64,000 bases of DNA from Pegoplata infirma. Its lineage: Eukaryota; Arthropoda; Insecta; Diptera; Anthomyiidae. How positions within the stretch are numbered: the first letter of the stretch is position 1; each line of letters begins with the position of its first letter. The DNA is taken from NCBI GenBank assembly GCA_963921195.1, contig OY992537.1, forward strand, positions 34,271,410 to 34,335,409. Direction: 5' to 3'. The notes beneath the pieces are model-generated. The model was not told the DNA's origin. It saw nothing but the letters and a program-made list of their open reading frames with translations, and searched no databases. Below are positions 20,691-33,122 of the stretch, in pieces. The position numbers and the translations under genes are program-made.

Positions 20691-21223
20691 AATACCCTCC
20701 ACTTAGTGATAGAGGGTATATATGAGTTTGTCATTCCGTTTGTAACTCATCGAAATATCGGTCTGGGACCCCATAAAGTATATATATTATTGATCAGTGA
20801 CCCATTCTAAGACATTCTAACGATGCCCGTCTATCTGTCTGTCTGTAGAAATGGTGATCACAGACAAAATATTGGACAGAGATACCTGAAACTTAACACA
20901 TTTATTAGAAGTTTGGCCGAGAAGTTTGGTGTTGCATTTGAGTGATATCGGTTCAGCGGTTCAAAAGTTATGAACGAAAATGTACGAACAGCTCTAAAAT
21001 TTCAGACCATTCAACATAACCTAAAAATACAAAATGCTTTGATTCGCCTGCTGGTTGACATATGTGAACATAATTGAACGCCAAATGGTATTTAAACAAG
21101 TACTAACATATTTTCAAAAGTAAATTCCTTTTAAATAATGTATTTTGCAATAATCTTTTTGAAATTGTGGATGGTATCACTTCATTCGGCAAGGCCGAAT
21201 TTAACTTTTTTACTTATTTTTTC
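20691..21223 (+). mobile_element. DINE-1/INE-1-like element, complete copy
   Basis: Starts ATACCCTCCACTTAGTG with the hairpin partner GAGGGTATATATG. It then has the GGGACCCCATAAAGTATATA block, the GTCTATCTGTCTGTCTGT microsatellite, and internal blocks (CGGTTCAGCGGTTCAAAAG). It ends with the hairpin TTCGGCAAGGCCGAA and TTAACTTTTTTACTT. Very similar to 61624-62163. Non-coding. Confidence 0.85.
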
Positions 21224-23102
21224 CTTTAAACTCAGTTTGGTTTGGGTTGGAGGAATTTTAGTTCGACCCCTTTCTCGATCCCCACCTGGCTGAAATAGAT
21301 GTAAAAACAACGTGATAAAAATTTCATGCTCGGAGGTCATCTTCCGCTGACGCTTAGCCGTTGAAAATCCTCCTTTCAAGAAATTAGATTTCTTAAAGTT
21401 CAGAAAAATCAGAAACCTTTGAAAAATTCAGAAAATTTCCGAAATAGAAAAAAAATCTTAGTAAATTTAAAAATCAGAAAAATAAAAATATTTCATGAAA
21501 AATTAGAATAATTTTGAAAAATACTGATAAATGCTGAAAAATTCAGAAGAGTAAAAAAACACTAAAAAAATTTGTTTAATCTTCAGAAAAATTCGAGAAC
21601 CATCAGAATGTTATGAAAAATTAAAACAAGATGCTTTAGGAGATTTCAGACACTAATAATGACTACAAAAATCTACAAGAACTAAAAAATGGGATATTTC
21701 ACCGATATTTTAAGGTTTAAAAACTAATTTACAGCAAAATTAATATTTTGAAATTTACTTTGAAAATCAATTCCCTTGTATTGTTTTTTATTTAAGATTT
21801 CATTGCAAAATTTATTCTCAATAACATTTAATGTGCTTCCAACAATAGTAAGTAGTTACTTAATAAAACATTACAAGTCACGTTCTCAACTACATTATCT
21901 GTATTAGTTTATTTTCTATCCACTTATTTATTCATATAAAATTTATTGTTCTTTTTTTAGCATTATTGAATCAATACATTTATCTAATTACATGAACAAT
22001 TGTAAAATAAAGAAAACGTATTCCTCTCAATCCATTATTTACTCTTCCATACATTTATTATTAAGCCTTTTGTTAACAAAAAGAAAGCCCCACATGCCTA
22101 AGCAACAATGAACGATATTAAGAAATAATCTTTTACATGATAGGAATTAAAATAAAATAATTATTTTATAGAGAAGTTACCTAGAGTTAACTTAAACAAA
22201 AAATACGATATAATATGGGTAGATATGGAATATTCAAATATCGCCGAGAGCTTTAGATTCTCATTGAACAACACACTAAGACTACAATAAGTGCCAGGAC
22301 GACAAGATATTTTTTGAACAGAAAAATCCGACGGATTAGCAAGTGAGGTAGAAAACTTCAAGCTAATTAGTTTATAGAAATTAAGAAAATTAATGGAACT
22401 GTGTACAGACGCAGAATTTTTATAAGCGCGATAACTTAAGCTTTCCTAGAAGGATTCTACAAATATAAAAGGCGAATGTCATGAAATTTGTTTATTCTTA
22501 CTTATACTCCGATTTGAATTATTAACTTGTTTTTATTTTATATATTTTCAATAAATATATAAAATATGAAAATATTTTCTTTTTTATTTACCTTTCAACA
22601 TTCAACTACTTACGAACCCCAAATATAGTGTGTGATAACTGTTGAAATACTTTGTTATTTTCTGTCTAGAATTGTTTAAAATGTCAAAATCAACCTGAGA
22701 TAGAAGAGTGACATATATAAGCAAAACAAGTAAAAATGTAATTCGGCTGTGCCGAATAAAAAGTATACTTCTCACTTTCCTGATTGTTTTTTGTTTCGTT
22801 CAGTTATTTGGTTTTTAGATTTTTATCAAAATTTTCTGAATTATTCTATCCATTTCTAATGTTTTCTGAATTTTTCTTACCGTAAACTTATTTGTTTTTG
22901 TTTGAATTTGTTTGATATATTCTTAATTTTTCTTAATTCTCAAAATTTTTCTTTTTTTCGAATTTTTATTTTTTTCCGAATTTTAATTTTTTTTGTTTAT
23001 TTTGATTTTCTATTTTTTTTAAGGATTTTTAAAGTTTTTCTAAAATTTTGCCATTTTTTGGTTTGTTTTGTGTGTTTTTTTTTTTTTTATTTTTGACATT
23101 TA
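21224..23102. other. Unclassified AT-rich DNA
   Basis: 21235-21375 has ordinary composition (CGACCCCTTTCTCGATCCCC) but no recognisable product. 21400-21620 is rich in GAAAAATTCAGAA-type words, with the complement prominent at 22800-22990, giving a loose inverted relationship. A DINE-like 3' end (minus; AACAAGTAAAAATG followed by TTCGGCTGTGCCGAA) is at 22728-22770. No gene. Confidence 0.45.
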
Positions 23103-23398
23103 CGCATTAATAACCTGACCAACTGCTTTTGACTGAAAAGCGGGATCGAAAGGTTGAAAAAGCGGGATTTTGATCTAAAAAGCGGGATTCTTTTAATAAG
23201 TGATATTCGACTTGAACGAACCCACGAATACCCTCCAAAATGCACAAAATTCTGGAAATACTTTTAAGGGATTGTAATTTTTTATGTAAAAATATGCATA
23301 AGAACTTTGACTAGAAAAATTTTATTTAGATTACGTCAGCAAACATATGTAGTCTCAAGTCTAAAGATTTTTTTTACCAACGTTGATTAAATGTTTAA

Positions 23399-23524
23399 GG
23401 GCTGTTACCTTATCAAAAGCTAATCAATGATTAACACTAATTGATCAATTTCATATAAAATTGACGTTTGGAAACAATAATTAGCACTAATCATTTATTA
23501 TATTGTGATAAGTTACCAGCCCTT
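23399..23524. mobile_element. Small MITE (GGGCTGGTAAC ends), copy 1
   Basis: About 126 bp with inverted ends GGGCTGTTACCTTATCA and its near-complement TGATAAGTTACCAGCCC, flanked by TA-rich bases. The copy at 26605-27872 shares these ends and carries a foldback insertion. Confidence 0.7.
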
Positions 23525-23579
23525 AGAATAAAAAAAAAGCATATGAAAAACTAAAATTAAATTAGAGTCGTAGACTGAA

Positions 23580-24850
23580 TCTGATAACTTTTCTTATCAT
23601 TTTCTAAGAGAAAGTAAATCTAATATATTTTTTATAAAAAAATGTTTCAGAACTCGAGACTGTCTTTAGAAAATATTTAGATACTTATTTGGCTCAGAAT
23701 TTAAGAATATTTTAAAAGAAAAATTATCTAAAATTTTAAGAATTCTTCTGAAGGAAAAATGTTTAAGAATCTTATAAATTTTCTATAAAAAAAATTCCAT
23801 TGGCAATTGTTAATTTCTTTTTTTTCTGGAAAAAAATCTAAAATCGGATAACTTTTCTACAGGAAAAACGTTTCAGAATCTGATATTTTTCTTATGAGAA
23901 ATATATTTCAGAATCTTAGAATTTGTTATATGGAAAAAGAGATTTTTCTTGTTTAAATAATATTTTAGAATCAGAGAATTTTTTTATAGGAAAAGTTTTT
24001 CAAAATCTATGGCCCTAACCACAAGAAAACAAAAAGTCTATTTTAACAAAAGTTTTATTTTAAATTTCAAATTTTCAATACATTTTTTGAAATTCAATTT
24101 TAAAAACAATTAGTATGGAAATAAAATTAAAAGCTGATTTTAAATATATTTTATTTTTCTATGGTAAGGCTGTATGACTTTTTCCAAAAAGGAAAATGTT
24201 TTGGAATTTTTCTATAGAAAATTATATTAGAATCTAAGTTTTTTTTGTATGAAAAATCTACCAGAATCTGAAAAAATATGTGTTGAGAAATTTTATAAAG
24301 TGTCTTTGAGTCAGTAAAATTTTCTTTTAAAGTTGCTTCTTAGATTTTTTTTTTTAGTTTTCTAAAAACCTAATAATTTTTCTATATGAAATTATCTTAA
24401 AAAACATTAGACCTTTAAAAATTTCCCTTCCCAAATATTTTCTATCGAAAAATGCCCCTTGAAATAATCGATTAGATCTGATTTAATCAGTTTGGACCTA
24501 AAAAATATAATTTTATCTGATCACGTCTTTTTGATCCGACATTTTTCAACAATTTCAGGATCTGATCAGATTCAATCACGGATCAGTTCGAAAAAATTTC
24601 GTATCTAGTAGATCTTATCAGATACAAATGAAATCATTAGATTTTTACAAATCAGACCAGATCTAATCAATTTTTTTCACGGGGCTATAAAATTTAAGAA
24701 TTTGTTTTTAGAAAAGGGTATCAGATTTTTTAGGAAGAATTTTTTTGAAACCGATAATTTGTTAGAATCTGAAATATTTCTTTTATGAAAAATGTTTCAG
24801 CATCTGAGGATTTTTGTATACAAAAAAGTTCTAAGAATCTGAGAATTAAG
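23580..24850. repeat. Degenerate TCTGAGA/CTATAG satellite remnants
   Basis: Scattered, diverged units of the type GAATCTGAGAATTTTTCT with CTATAGGAAAAA. They match the regular 35-bp array at 44760-45840 but are heavily mutated. Confidence 0.55.
24455..24684. mobile_element. Palindromic MITE rich in GATCTGAT
   Basis: Inverted ends (CCCCTTGAAATAATCGATT and its near-complement AATCAATTTTTTTCACGGGG) enclose repeated GATCTGATC and GATCAGAT words. 230 bp; no clear target duplication. Confidence 0.6.
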
Positions 24851-25257
24851 AAAAATGTATTTAAGTTTAATACTTTTTTATTGAAAGCTTTTTTTGGAAT
24901 ATTCGAAGTATCACAATGAACAAATTTTATGTAAAAATTTAATTTTTATTTATTTTTGATTTAAATCAGTCCAGTAAGGTTCTCTTGCGAACAGTTTTTT
25001 TGAGTAAACAAAAGTTTTCTTAAAATTTTCTTTATACGGTAAGAAATAGTTAATATGCTCAAAAATATATTTCTCAAAATATTATTAAAATAACCTAAAA
25101 ATTGTACTTTGCTATTCCAAAAGTCAAAAAGCGGGATAAAGCGGGATGAAGCGGGACTTTTGTTTAAATAGCGGGATCGGAATTCAAGGCGGGATGACAC
25201 ATCAAAAAGCGGGATAATCCCGCCAAAAGCGGGATGGTTGGTCAGGTTACGCATTAA

Positions 25258-25505
25258 TGATATTAAGTGTTGCCAATTTTTTCGTTTTCATTAAATGAAG
25301 TGACTTTTTGTGTGCTTTTGGCGATTTTTGGTATTTAGTCTGCTGGTTTTTATTTCACTGTAAGTAATAATCACTATTTCTTTGTTTTTTATGTTTCTTT
25401 TTCATTTCTTTTTTTACTGTTTCATTCTATCAATTAGTAAAAAATAAAATACAAAAAATCTAGTGGTAAAATACAAAAAAATGTTTTACTGCTCAAAAAT
25501 GAAGA
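25258..25505. other. Unclassified AT-rich DNA
   Basis: Short spacer between two insertions; nothing recognised. Confidence 0.4.
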
Positions 25506-25510
25506 GTACA

Positions 25511-26529
25511 CAGAAAATAAAATCGTCAAATTTAAATCAACAAACAGCATTTGTAAATCAACCAAACATGATATCAACCAAACATTTTATAAAAACGGCC
25601 GCCTGTTAGTCTGTAATACAAAACTTCAATTTTGTTCTCAACAAACTCACAAGGGAAGTCTCCATGGTGTCACCCTCCGATCTTCATGAAATTTGGATAT
25701 GTTGTTAAGAACGAAAATAATTCGACACGTATTTTTTTTAGCGGCCCAAACTCATTTTTAGGGGGGGTCGATTTGTATGGGGGGAAATTGATCTTTTTCA
25801 GTTTTTTCCGATTTACGCATATTTAAGCAAATTCAAATAGGCATGTGTGGTATCAGATTAAAGATAGTAAAAATATCTATCTCGCGGTGCTAACAACGGG
25901 CCAAAGAAGTTAATATTTTCGACTTATTAACAAAAATATCCTAAAATATTGGCATTTTACTCAATATGAGGAAAAGTTGTGCATGTTTGGACATGTTTTT
26001 AGGTTTCTTTGCATAATAAAGGAGATAAACCAAAAAAACTGAAAAATGGCCTTGTCTTCCCCCCTCCTTTTTACCCCCTAAATATGAAATTTTTGTTTTC
26101 TGCTCTAAAAAATAAAACCAATTCCATAAAGATCCGCGGGTGACACTAGGGAGACTTCCCTTGTCAGTCAAGTAAATTTATTTCAAAATTATTTATCATG
26201 TCAACAAATAGTTTTTGTGTTTGTTGAATTTCTTTGTTGAAAAAAAATAAGATTGTTAACGTTTGTCAGATCAACAAATTGTGTTTGTTTATGTTGAATT
26301 TCTTTGTTGAAAAAAAAAAATTTTAGATTTTGTACGTTTGTCAATACAAAAAATAATTTTTGAGAACTATTACAAACTCGTTTATAAATTTTTTTATATT
26401 TTTTTTTAACAATCAATATTTACAAACGTTAGTTGATATCACAAATGTCTGTATAGAAGCCGTTTCAGTGAAAAAGTTAATTGTAGTCACAAATATGGGG
26501 GGTCAATATAACAATTCGTTTTTTTCTGT
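25511..26529. mobile_element. TA-flanked element with CACAGAAAA ends
   Basis: Left end TA then CACAGAAAATAAAATCG at about 25509; right end CGTTTTTTTCTGTG then TA at about 26531. The ends resemble the 11625-12219 MITE, but the interior differs (repeated TCAACAAA and GTTTGTTGAATTTC words), so it is a related or convergent family. A separate 514-bp element (25650-26163) is inserted inside. Confidence 0.6.
25650..26163. mobile_element. MITE with CAAGGGAAGT ends and 3-bp duplication, copy 1
   Basis: Inverted ends CAAGGGAAGTCTCC, flanked by TCA (25647-25649 and 26164-26166). A 3-bp TNA duplication suggests PIF/Harbinger-like insertion. It shares the ends CAAGGGAAGT with the element at 56392-56979. 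No coding capacity. Confidence 0.75.
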
Positions 26530-26615
26530 GTACAAACATTTTTGAAAATTAGATTTAAATTTTGAATATTAAAACTTAAAAATAGCATGTTTGAACACTT
26601 TTAATGGCTGGTAAC

Positions 26616-27738
26616 TAGGGTGGTTCATAAAAACAAAAGTTGGATTTTTGAATGGGGCACCCGGAATATATATTAAGCACCGTGAAAAAATGACACGTGA
26701 TTTTTTTCAAATTTTTATATTAAGGTTTAGGGGTCGCTACCGGGCCCTGAACTTTGGGATATAAAAAAAAAAAAATTCACACAATGAAAAAAAAAAAAAT
26801 TTCGTTTTTTTTATATTTTTTTTTTTATTATAGTTTAACTTCATTAGCTTATTAACGGCAAAAGATTTCATTTTGTTGGGACAAGTTTTTCAGTTCCAAA
26901 ATTGACCATGAAAAAAAAAATTGAGGCTGGTTGGGGTCTTACTCTAAAATTTTTTTAAATTTTTTTTTTTTTTAGTTTTGATAAGCTCACGTTATAGGTC
27001 TTTAGTCCCTCTTGATAATACATTCTTTGTAAAAATTTTTGTTCTTTCCGAAACATCATTAACATGCGCCGAAAATCAAACGGATATTAAAAAAAAAAAA
27101 AAAAAAAAACGGTGCAAAAAATCGATTTTTTTTTTTTTTAATTTTTAATTATAATTTGATAAGCTAATCCAGCTTATTAACGGCAAACAAAAATTCGATA
27201 TGGTCGGAAAAGTATGTAATTTCCAAAATTTACATTGAAAATATGTTTTTTTTTTTTTAATATCCGTCTGATTTTCGCCGCATGTTAATGATGTTTCGGA
27301 AAGAACAAAAATTTTTACGAAGAATGTAGTATCAAAAGGGACTAAAGACCTATAGCGTAAGCTTATCAAAACTAAAAAAAAAAAAATTTTAAAAAAATTT
27401 TAGAGTAAGACCCCAACCAGCCTCAATTTTTTTTTTCATGGTCAATTTTGGAACTGAAAAACTTGTCCCACCAAAATGAAATCTTTTGCCGTTAATAAGC
27501 TAATGAAGTTAAATTATAATAAAAAAAAAAATATAAAAAAACGAAATTTTTTTTTTTTTCATTGTGTGAAAATTTTTTTTTTATGACCCAAAGTTTAGGG
27601 CCCGGTAGCGACCCCTAAATGTTAATGAAAAAATTTGAAAAAAATCACGGGTCAGTTTTTCATGGTGCTTAATATATATTCCGGGTGCCCCATACAAAAA
27701 TCCAAAAAAAAAAAAAGTGCCATATATGAACCACACTA
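26616..27738. mobile_element. 1.1-kb hAT-type foldback (near-perfect palindrome)
   Basis: Ends TAGGGTGGTTCATA and, inverted, TAGTGTGGTTCATATA, flanked by an exact 8-bp duplication CTGGTAAC (26608-26615 and 27739-27746). The two halves are close inverted copies of about 500 bp meeting near 27150. Shared blocks include GGTAGCGACCCC, ACCCCAACCAGCCTCAA and AACATCATTAACATGCG. It is inserted in a small GGGCTGGTAAC-ended MITE. A truncated relative lies at 35775-36050. Confidence 0.85.
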
Positions 27739-27872
27739 CTGGTAACTCATCACAATATATTCAATAATAAATCCTAATCAGTGTTTGCAAACGTCAAATG
27801 TATATGAAAATATACAATGATTAGTATTAATCATTGATTAGCTTTTGATAAGTTACCAGCCCTAAGAATTTT
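27739..27872. mobile_element. Small MITE (GGGCTGGTAAC ends), copy 2, right part
   Basis: Together with 26605-26615 this makes a second copy of the 23399-23524 MITE. It ends TTTTGATAAGTTACCAGCCC. Confidence 0.7.
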
Positions 27873-30020
27873 TTTAAAGAACATAAAAAACAGAAATTAA
27901 AAGAAAATTAATTTGGACTATTTTTGAGGAAGTTATAAGTAAATAAACAGTTTCCGAATTTTTATAAATTTAATATCCTTGAACGGGCCATCAAAAACTG
28001 AAATTGACTAAGAACTGTTTAAAAAATTTGAAAAATCTAAAAAAAAAAAATATTAAAGCGCCGATTTGGCATGGAATGCCAAACTCTTTTCGTTGTAAAC
28101 TTAAGGAAGGACATGCGTTTATATCAATTATGATGTGTAGGGTATAAAAATATATATTTTAAAAAGAAAAGAACTTTAAATAAAATATTGTCCTAGACTA
28201 CATAGTAAATAACAAATAAATATTTTTTTTAATCTTCTATGAAATTTTAAATATTTTCAAATTTTGTTTATATTTTTTTCTTGGAAAATTAAAATATCAT
28301 AGTAATAAGTTAGTAAAACTTATTGCAAAATAAAAGTTTGAACAAGTCTTCGAAGTGTATTTATAATAACCCTGTGAGGAAGAGAACTGGTCCTGCACCG
28401 GTGCAGAACTGATCTAAATTGACAAGGATGTGTTAAAATTCGGTCGAGAAAAAAAAAAAATCATAAAAGATCAATTGTAATTCGAAAAAGATAAATTAAA
28501 ATTGTAATATTCCAATTTTAATTCGAAAAATATCAAATGAATGTATGTAGCCGGTTTTTTGGTATAACAACATTTTGGTGCTCTTTTTCGATTTTCATTG
28601 GATAAAATCTATTGAAGATCCAAACAGATCCGACATGGGACCACATACACAATAACGACTAATAAATATAATTTTAGAATTAAAATAGACAATTTGCACT
28701 ATATGTGCCGGTTTATTGTAATTTTTAAATATATTTTACATTTTGAGTAAGATATTTTCCCAACAGCTAAGATATTTTCCCAACAGCTTTAGCTTATGTT
28801 CAATGTTGGATGGTATCAAAGATTCGGCACAGCCCAATTTAACACTCTCATTTGTTTTTATCACTTTATTATGCATTAAGATTAAAAAAAAGTGAAAGTC
28901 GCTTTATTTTTAGCTAATACAAATAAAATTGAAGTGGGCTTAAAAAAAAATTAGGAGTGACGTTTCAGTTCAAAATGTCTATAATGTAATATTTTGTCTA
29001 TGAAATGTGGGCGTGGTTTTAGTCCAATCGCTCCTATCTGATACAAAATCCAAAAATATTTAATACGAATAATCTATAACAACTTACATTAATAATTAAA
29101 AAAAAATAAAAAAAGTAAAAAAAAATTTTGTCGGTTTGTATGGAAACATGATTTTTAAGGCCCCGCTCTTTAAGGCCCCATCACTCAGGGAAGGCGTGGT
29201 CGTAGGGGCGTAAAATGACTCATGAGTTATTTTCAAGTAAATTGACAAATAAGTGCGGGTACCCTTTAGCATTTCAAAAATAAGAAACACTCTAATATTC
29301 GGTCTTTTTATATGTATTGGTTCATGAGTTATATGCATTCTAGTGAACTATCTGTGTAATGCGTGCACCGATTTTGTTTCTGTAAATTTTCCATGAAAGA
29401 TGATCTCAGTATTAATAATTCAATGTGTATACCGTCTTGGTATGTGCATTGGTTCATGTGTTATATGAATTTTATAATAATAACAGAAATTTTATTTAGT
29501 TCGGTTTGAGTCCATATTAATTATTTCTGAGAAATAATAATTGTTGTACAGTGAGAAAATTTTTATATTATTAATAATTTTAATATATAATAATTTTAAT
29601 ATATAATAATTTTAATTTGTAATTATTTTAATAAAAATAATTTGCATTGTGTTTGTAATCCGTGTTCTTTGTAATGGGCTAAACGGTTATGTTCCTGCCA
29701 ATTTTCCATGAAAGGCGACGTCAATACCAAGGTATGTATATACTGTAGGACGTCCCGTCAAATTTAAATTGTCGAATTTCATGTCGAAATACCTGCCAAA
29801 CGATGGCCATGTTAGAGCTCACTGTGCGAAAAATTATGAAAAACTTTTGTTGGTCATCTTCATTCGGCAACCAACGGCTAAAGTTAGAAAAAATTACGTA
29901 TTTCAACCAAAATTCATGTCCGAATTTTTTTAACAAATCCGGTTCAAAAATTTTGCGTACTTGGAAAAAATTGGATTTTGGTCTAAACATGCTGACTTTT
30001 AAACATAAAAATATTTTTTT
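27873..30020. other. Unclassified AT-rich DNA with decayed repeats
   Basis: A DINE-like 3' end (CAAAGATTCGGCACAGCC, then TTAACACTCTCATTTG) is at about 28800-28858. A GC-richer tract at 29155-29210 (AAGGCGTGGTCGTAGGGGCG) resembles DINE interiors. A perfect GCACCGGTGC palindrome is at about 28396. Short repeats of TAATTTTAATATATAA lie near 29570-29620. No gene. Confidence 0.45.
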
Positions 30021-30399
30021 TATCCAAGTTGGTCTCAAAATTTGAAAAAGGTTAAGTGCGTTATCTAAAAAATATTAAAAAAATTAAAAAACGAGATTTT
30101 GGTCCAAAAATGCTGATCTGCGATTTTTGGTCCACAAATGCTGATCCACATTTTCGAACCAAATTTGTGCTTTTATATTTATTTAACATTGTTTAGATAA
30201 CAAAAGTCGGAAAATGTTAGGTGTGTTATCAAAAAAATTTTAAAAAAGTATAAAATCGCGATTTTGGTCCAAAAATTATGATCTGCAATTTTGGTCCACA
30301 AGCATTTTCGGATCAAAATCGTGTTTTTATATCTCTTTTTATATTTTTTTTTTGATAACACACTTAAGATTTTTCAACTTTTAAGACCAATTTGGATAA
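30021..30399. mobile_element. Inverted-repeat element with internal repeats
   Basis: Arms of about 60 bp (TATCCAAGTTGGTCT and, inverted, TATCCAAATTGGTCTTAAAA) enclose repeated GATTTTGGTCCAAAAAT words. No target duplication is evident. Related words occur at 31690-31780. Confidence 0.55.
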
Positions 30400-30454
30400 G
30401 AATTCCTGCGAATTTTGTACTCTTGCCCAAAACATAAAATCATGATAATGTTTT

Positions 30455-30775
30455 GCGGAAGATTTGGGTGTACTTGCCAAAGCAAAGTTTTTTTTAGAAA
30501 AAATAATGTTATATTACTTTGCTATTCCATGAAAAACGAATTGAAATATCAGTCGAGGACCTCATTAGGTTTATATCTTATTGATTCGTTTCTAAGACAC
30601 TCTAGCTATATATATCCATCCATCTGTCTGTGGAAAGCAAGGTGCAGTCCAAACCAAAATAGCTGTACATTTGGTAAATGAGTGCAAAAATAAGTGCAAA
30701 AAAGTGTTTTTACATTTTGGAGAATATAAAAGATTCGGCACCGTAGAATTTAACACTCTCACTTGTTTTATGTAC
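30455..30775 (+). mobile_element. DINE-like element, second subfamily
   Basis: Contains GATTTGGGTGTACTTGCCAA, the GTCGAGGACCTCATTAGGTT block, a CCATCCATCTGTCTGTGG microsatellite remnant, TACATTTTGGAGAATATAAA, and the 3' end with an imperfect TTCGGCACCGTAGAA hairpin and CTCTCACTTGTT. This subfamily differs from the 20691-21223 type in its middle and its 3' tail. Confidence 0.75.
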
Positions 30776-30839
30776 TTTTGATAAACAAATGGAACATTTT
30801 TATGTGGAAAGTTTAGACTTGTTAAAAAATAGTTTTGGG

Positions 30840-31505
30840 ACAAAAAGGAGAAAACGATTTTTGGTGAAAAAAATTGTTTGATGAAAAAAAATTTTAATGA
30901 AGAAAAAAAAATTTTTATGAAAAAAAAATTTTGATAAAAACATTTTTTTTTCTTAAAAAAGGGGGAAAAAAAAAAGTGATGAAAAAAAATTTTTTTGATG
31001 AAACGAAAAATTTTTTGATGTAAAAAAAACTTTTTGATGGGGAAAAAAATTGATAAAAAAATTGATGTAATAAAAGATTGATGTAAAAAAAATTCATGAA
31101 AAAAAAAAAATTATGAAAAAAAAATTGATGCAAAAAAAAATTATGAAAAAAAAACTTTATAAACAAAAAAGCTGATGAAAAAAAAAATTATGGAAAAAAA
31201 GTTATGAAAAAAAAAATTTATGGAAAAAAAATTTATAAAAAAACAAAAAAATTATGAAAAATAAAAATTTTGATAAAAAAAACATTTGATGAAAAAAAAA
31301 TTTATGAAAAAAAAATTTTATGAAAAAAAATTAACGAAAAAAAAATTGATGAAAAAAATTGATAAAAAAAAATTGATGAAAAAAAAAAAAAATTGCGGGA
31401 AAAAAATGTAATGAAAAAAAAAAGTTTATAAAAAATTGGTGGAAAAAAAATTTGATGGACAAAAACAAAATTAGATGAACAAAAAATTTTTTTGTTGAAA
31501 AATAA
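30840..31505. repeat. A-rich minisatellite (GATGAAAAAAAAATT units)
   Basis: Complement of the T-rich array type at 19325-19690, with variable A runs punctuated by GATG, TTATG or TTGATG. It sits between a DINE-like element and repeat B, in inverted orientation relative to the first composite. Confidence 0.9.
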
Positions 31506-31511
31506 TTATGC

Positions 31512-31660
31512 TACTTTTTATTTGGTTTTAAGAAAATGAAAATAGTAATTCTTATTTTCTTTTCGTTAATTGTTAGCTTATATAGTCAAACTGAGGTGGC
31601 GTCCTGCAACGTTTTTAAAATTAGACACCAGCCTAAAAACACTATCATGTTAAAATCTAT
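31512..31660 (-). repeat. Repeat B, second copy
   Basis: Inverted homologue of 19098-19250 (CAAACTGAGGTGGCGTCCT, ATTAGACACCAGCCTAAAAA). Confidence 0.7.
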
Positions 31661-33122
31661 TTTTTTTTTTGTTTAAGAAATCAGCATATGTGGACCAAAA
31701 TCGCGGTTTGAATTTTTTGAAATATTTTCCTAATAAAGTGCATCAAATTTCTGAATTTTTGATCCGGATTTGGTCAAAAAATATGTGCAATTATTTTTCG
31801 AAAATTATGTAGTTTAACTAAAATTTTAGTTGACCCCAAAATTAATTAATATTTTCGTAGTTTTAGCTTATATTTTTAATTTTTTTTACTTAAAAAAATT
31901 TTTGAGTGTACTTTTAATTCAACAATCAAATAATTCGATAAATAAAATTGATAAGAATCAAATATTTATCGACACACTTTATCTGCCCATGGCCATACAA
32001 ATCAAACAAAAAGTTAAGTTCAACTGGTTTTTTTGTTATTCAAAAATTACCCTTTAGGCAAAATCAAATAACCCAGGCACAATAATATAAAAATAAATAA
32101 AGATTTGTTAACAATAAACAAATCCATCGACCATCAAATAAATTTTGCTTAAGTGTCTATAATCGACAAGACAAACATTGAACAACAAAGAAACAAGTTG
32201 TTTCCCTTCATCTACTTTCAGATTATAAACAACACAATCTTAAAATAAAGATGACAAACTTTAAATATCCGTAAATATAAAAAAAGTAAAAAATAACATA
32301 GGAAACCCCATCTCCTGATGTCCTATAAAGTCCAAAGAGCTTATATGTTTTTAAGCCCCATAGAAAAAGCTCAACAAGCCATAAACTTTGTCATGTTATT
32401 GTTGTCGTCGTCGTCGTTATTTTTCTTTACAAAAATAACTTGTTCAGATTTCCATGAGAAAATTATTTTTTTTTTCTGCTTTGCTTAGACAAACTACAGC
32501 CTTTATATTGTTTGTTTATTGAAAAATGATTGTTGAACGTTAAAAACGACATTTCCGCACACATCACAATGGGCCATTAGAAAGAAAAGTATGGGTGAAT
32601 TTTGTACTCGAATTACTCCAGTTAGTTGCCAACTGTCGATTTAACGGAGTCTAATGTCAAAATTTGTATGAAAAAGATTAATTTAACAGAGAGTTTTTTA
32701 ATAACGGGCACTGAGTCATTCATTAATTGTGCCGAATTAAAAATACCTTCCACGCTAGGGTGTTCCGAAAAAAACTAAGCTGTTAGATATTGACAGTAGC
32801 TCTCCCTAAAATTTTTTGTTCAAGTGTAAAAATATGTCAAAAAAAATTTTAGGATAACATTGTAGAACAAATTCAGGTTAGCAAAAGTTAGGTCGATTCT
32901 GAGAGTGAGGGGTCAAAATAGAGGCTAAATTAGAAGACCCTTATCGCGGCGTTTGTTTATGTTAGGTCGATTTTTTTTTTTTTATCGAACTTCGAACTTT
33001 GCAGTCAAATGCCGATTTTCAGCATATTGTTTATATGGTTTTTAGCTATAACTCGTCGACTAATTGATAGTTTTTCAATCTGTAAAAGCCAAATTATTGC
33101 TAAAGACCTGTCCAACAATAAA
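31661..33122. other. Unclassified DNA
   Basis: 32060-32600 has more ordinary composition, with a short GTCGTCGTCGTCG run near 32405, and no repeat I can match. It could be single-copy host DNA. 32755-32960 starts TAGGGTGTTCCG, which resembles a hAT-type end, but no partner end was found. No coding frame was recognised. Confidence 0.4.

Larger units (their letters stand above)
23111..25249. mobile_element. hAT-type element with AGCGGGAT subterminal repeats
   Basis: Ends read TAACCTGACCAAC inward, flanked by an exact 8-bp duplication CGCATTAA (23103-23110 and 25250-25257). Each end carries several AAAGCGGGAT repeats (23139-23190 and 25125-25235). No transposase remains. The interior holds a DINE fragment (about 23198-23245), a MITE pair remnant (23399-23524), degenerate copies of the palindromic satellite (about 23580-24850) and a small palindromic MITE (24455-24684). 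Confidence 0.85.

Noticed and set aside
20384..20734. Open frames of 102 and 111 codons encoding FLFFS or KKRKE repeats
   Set aside because: They are translations of the (TTTTC)n microsatellite in its possible frames.
32755..32960. hAT-type element starting TAGGGTGTTCCG
   Set aside because: No matching inverted end or 8-bp duplication could be found.
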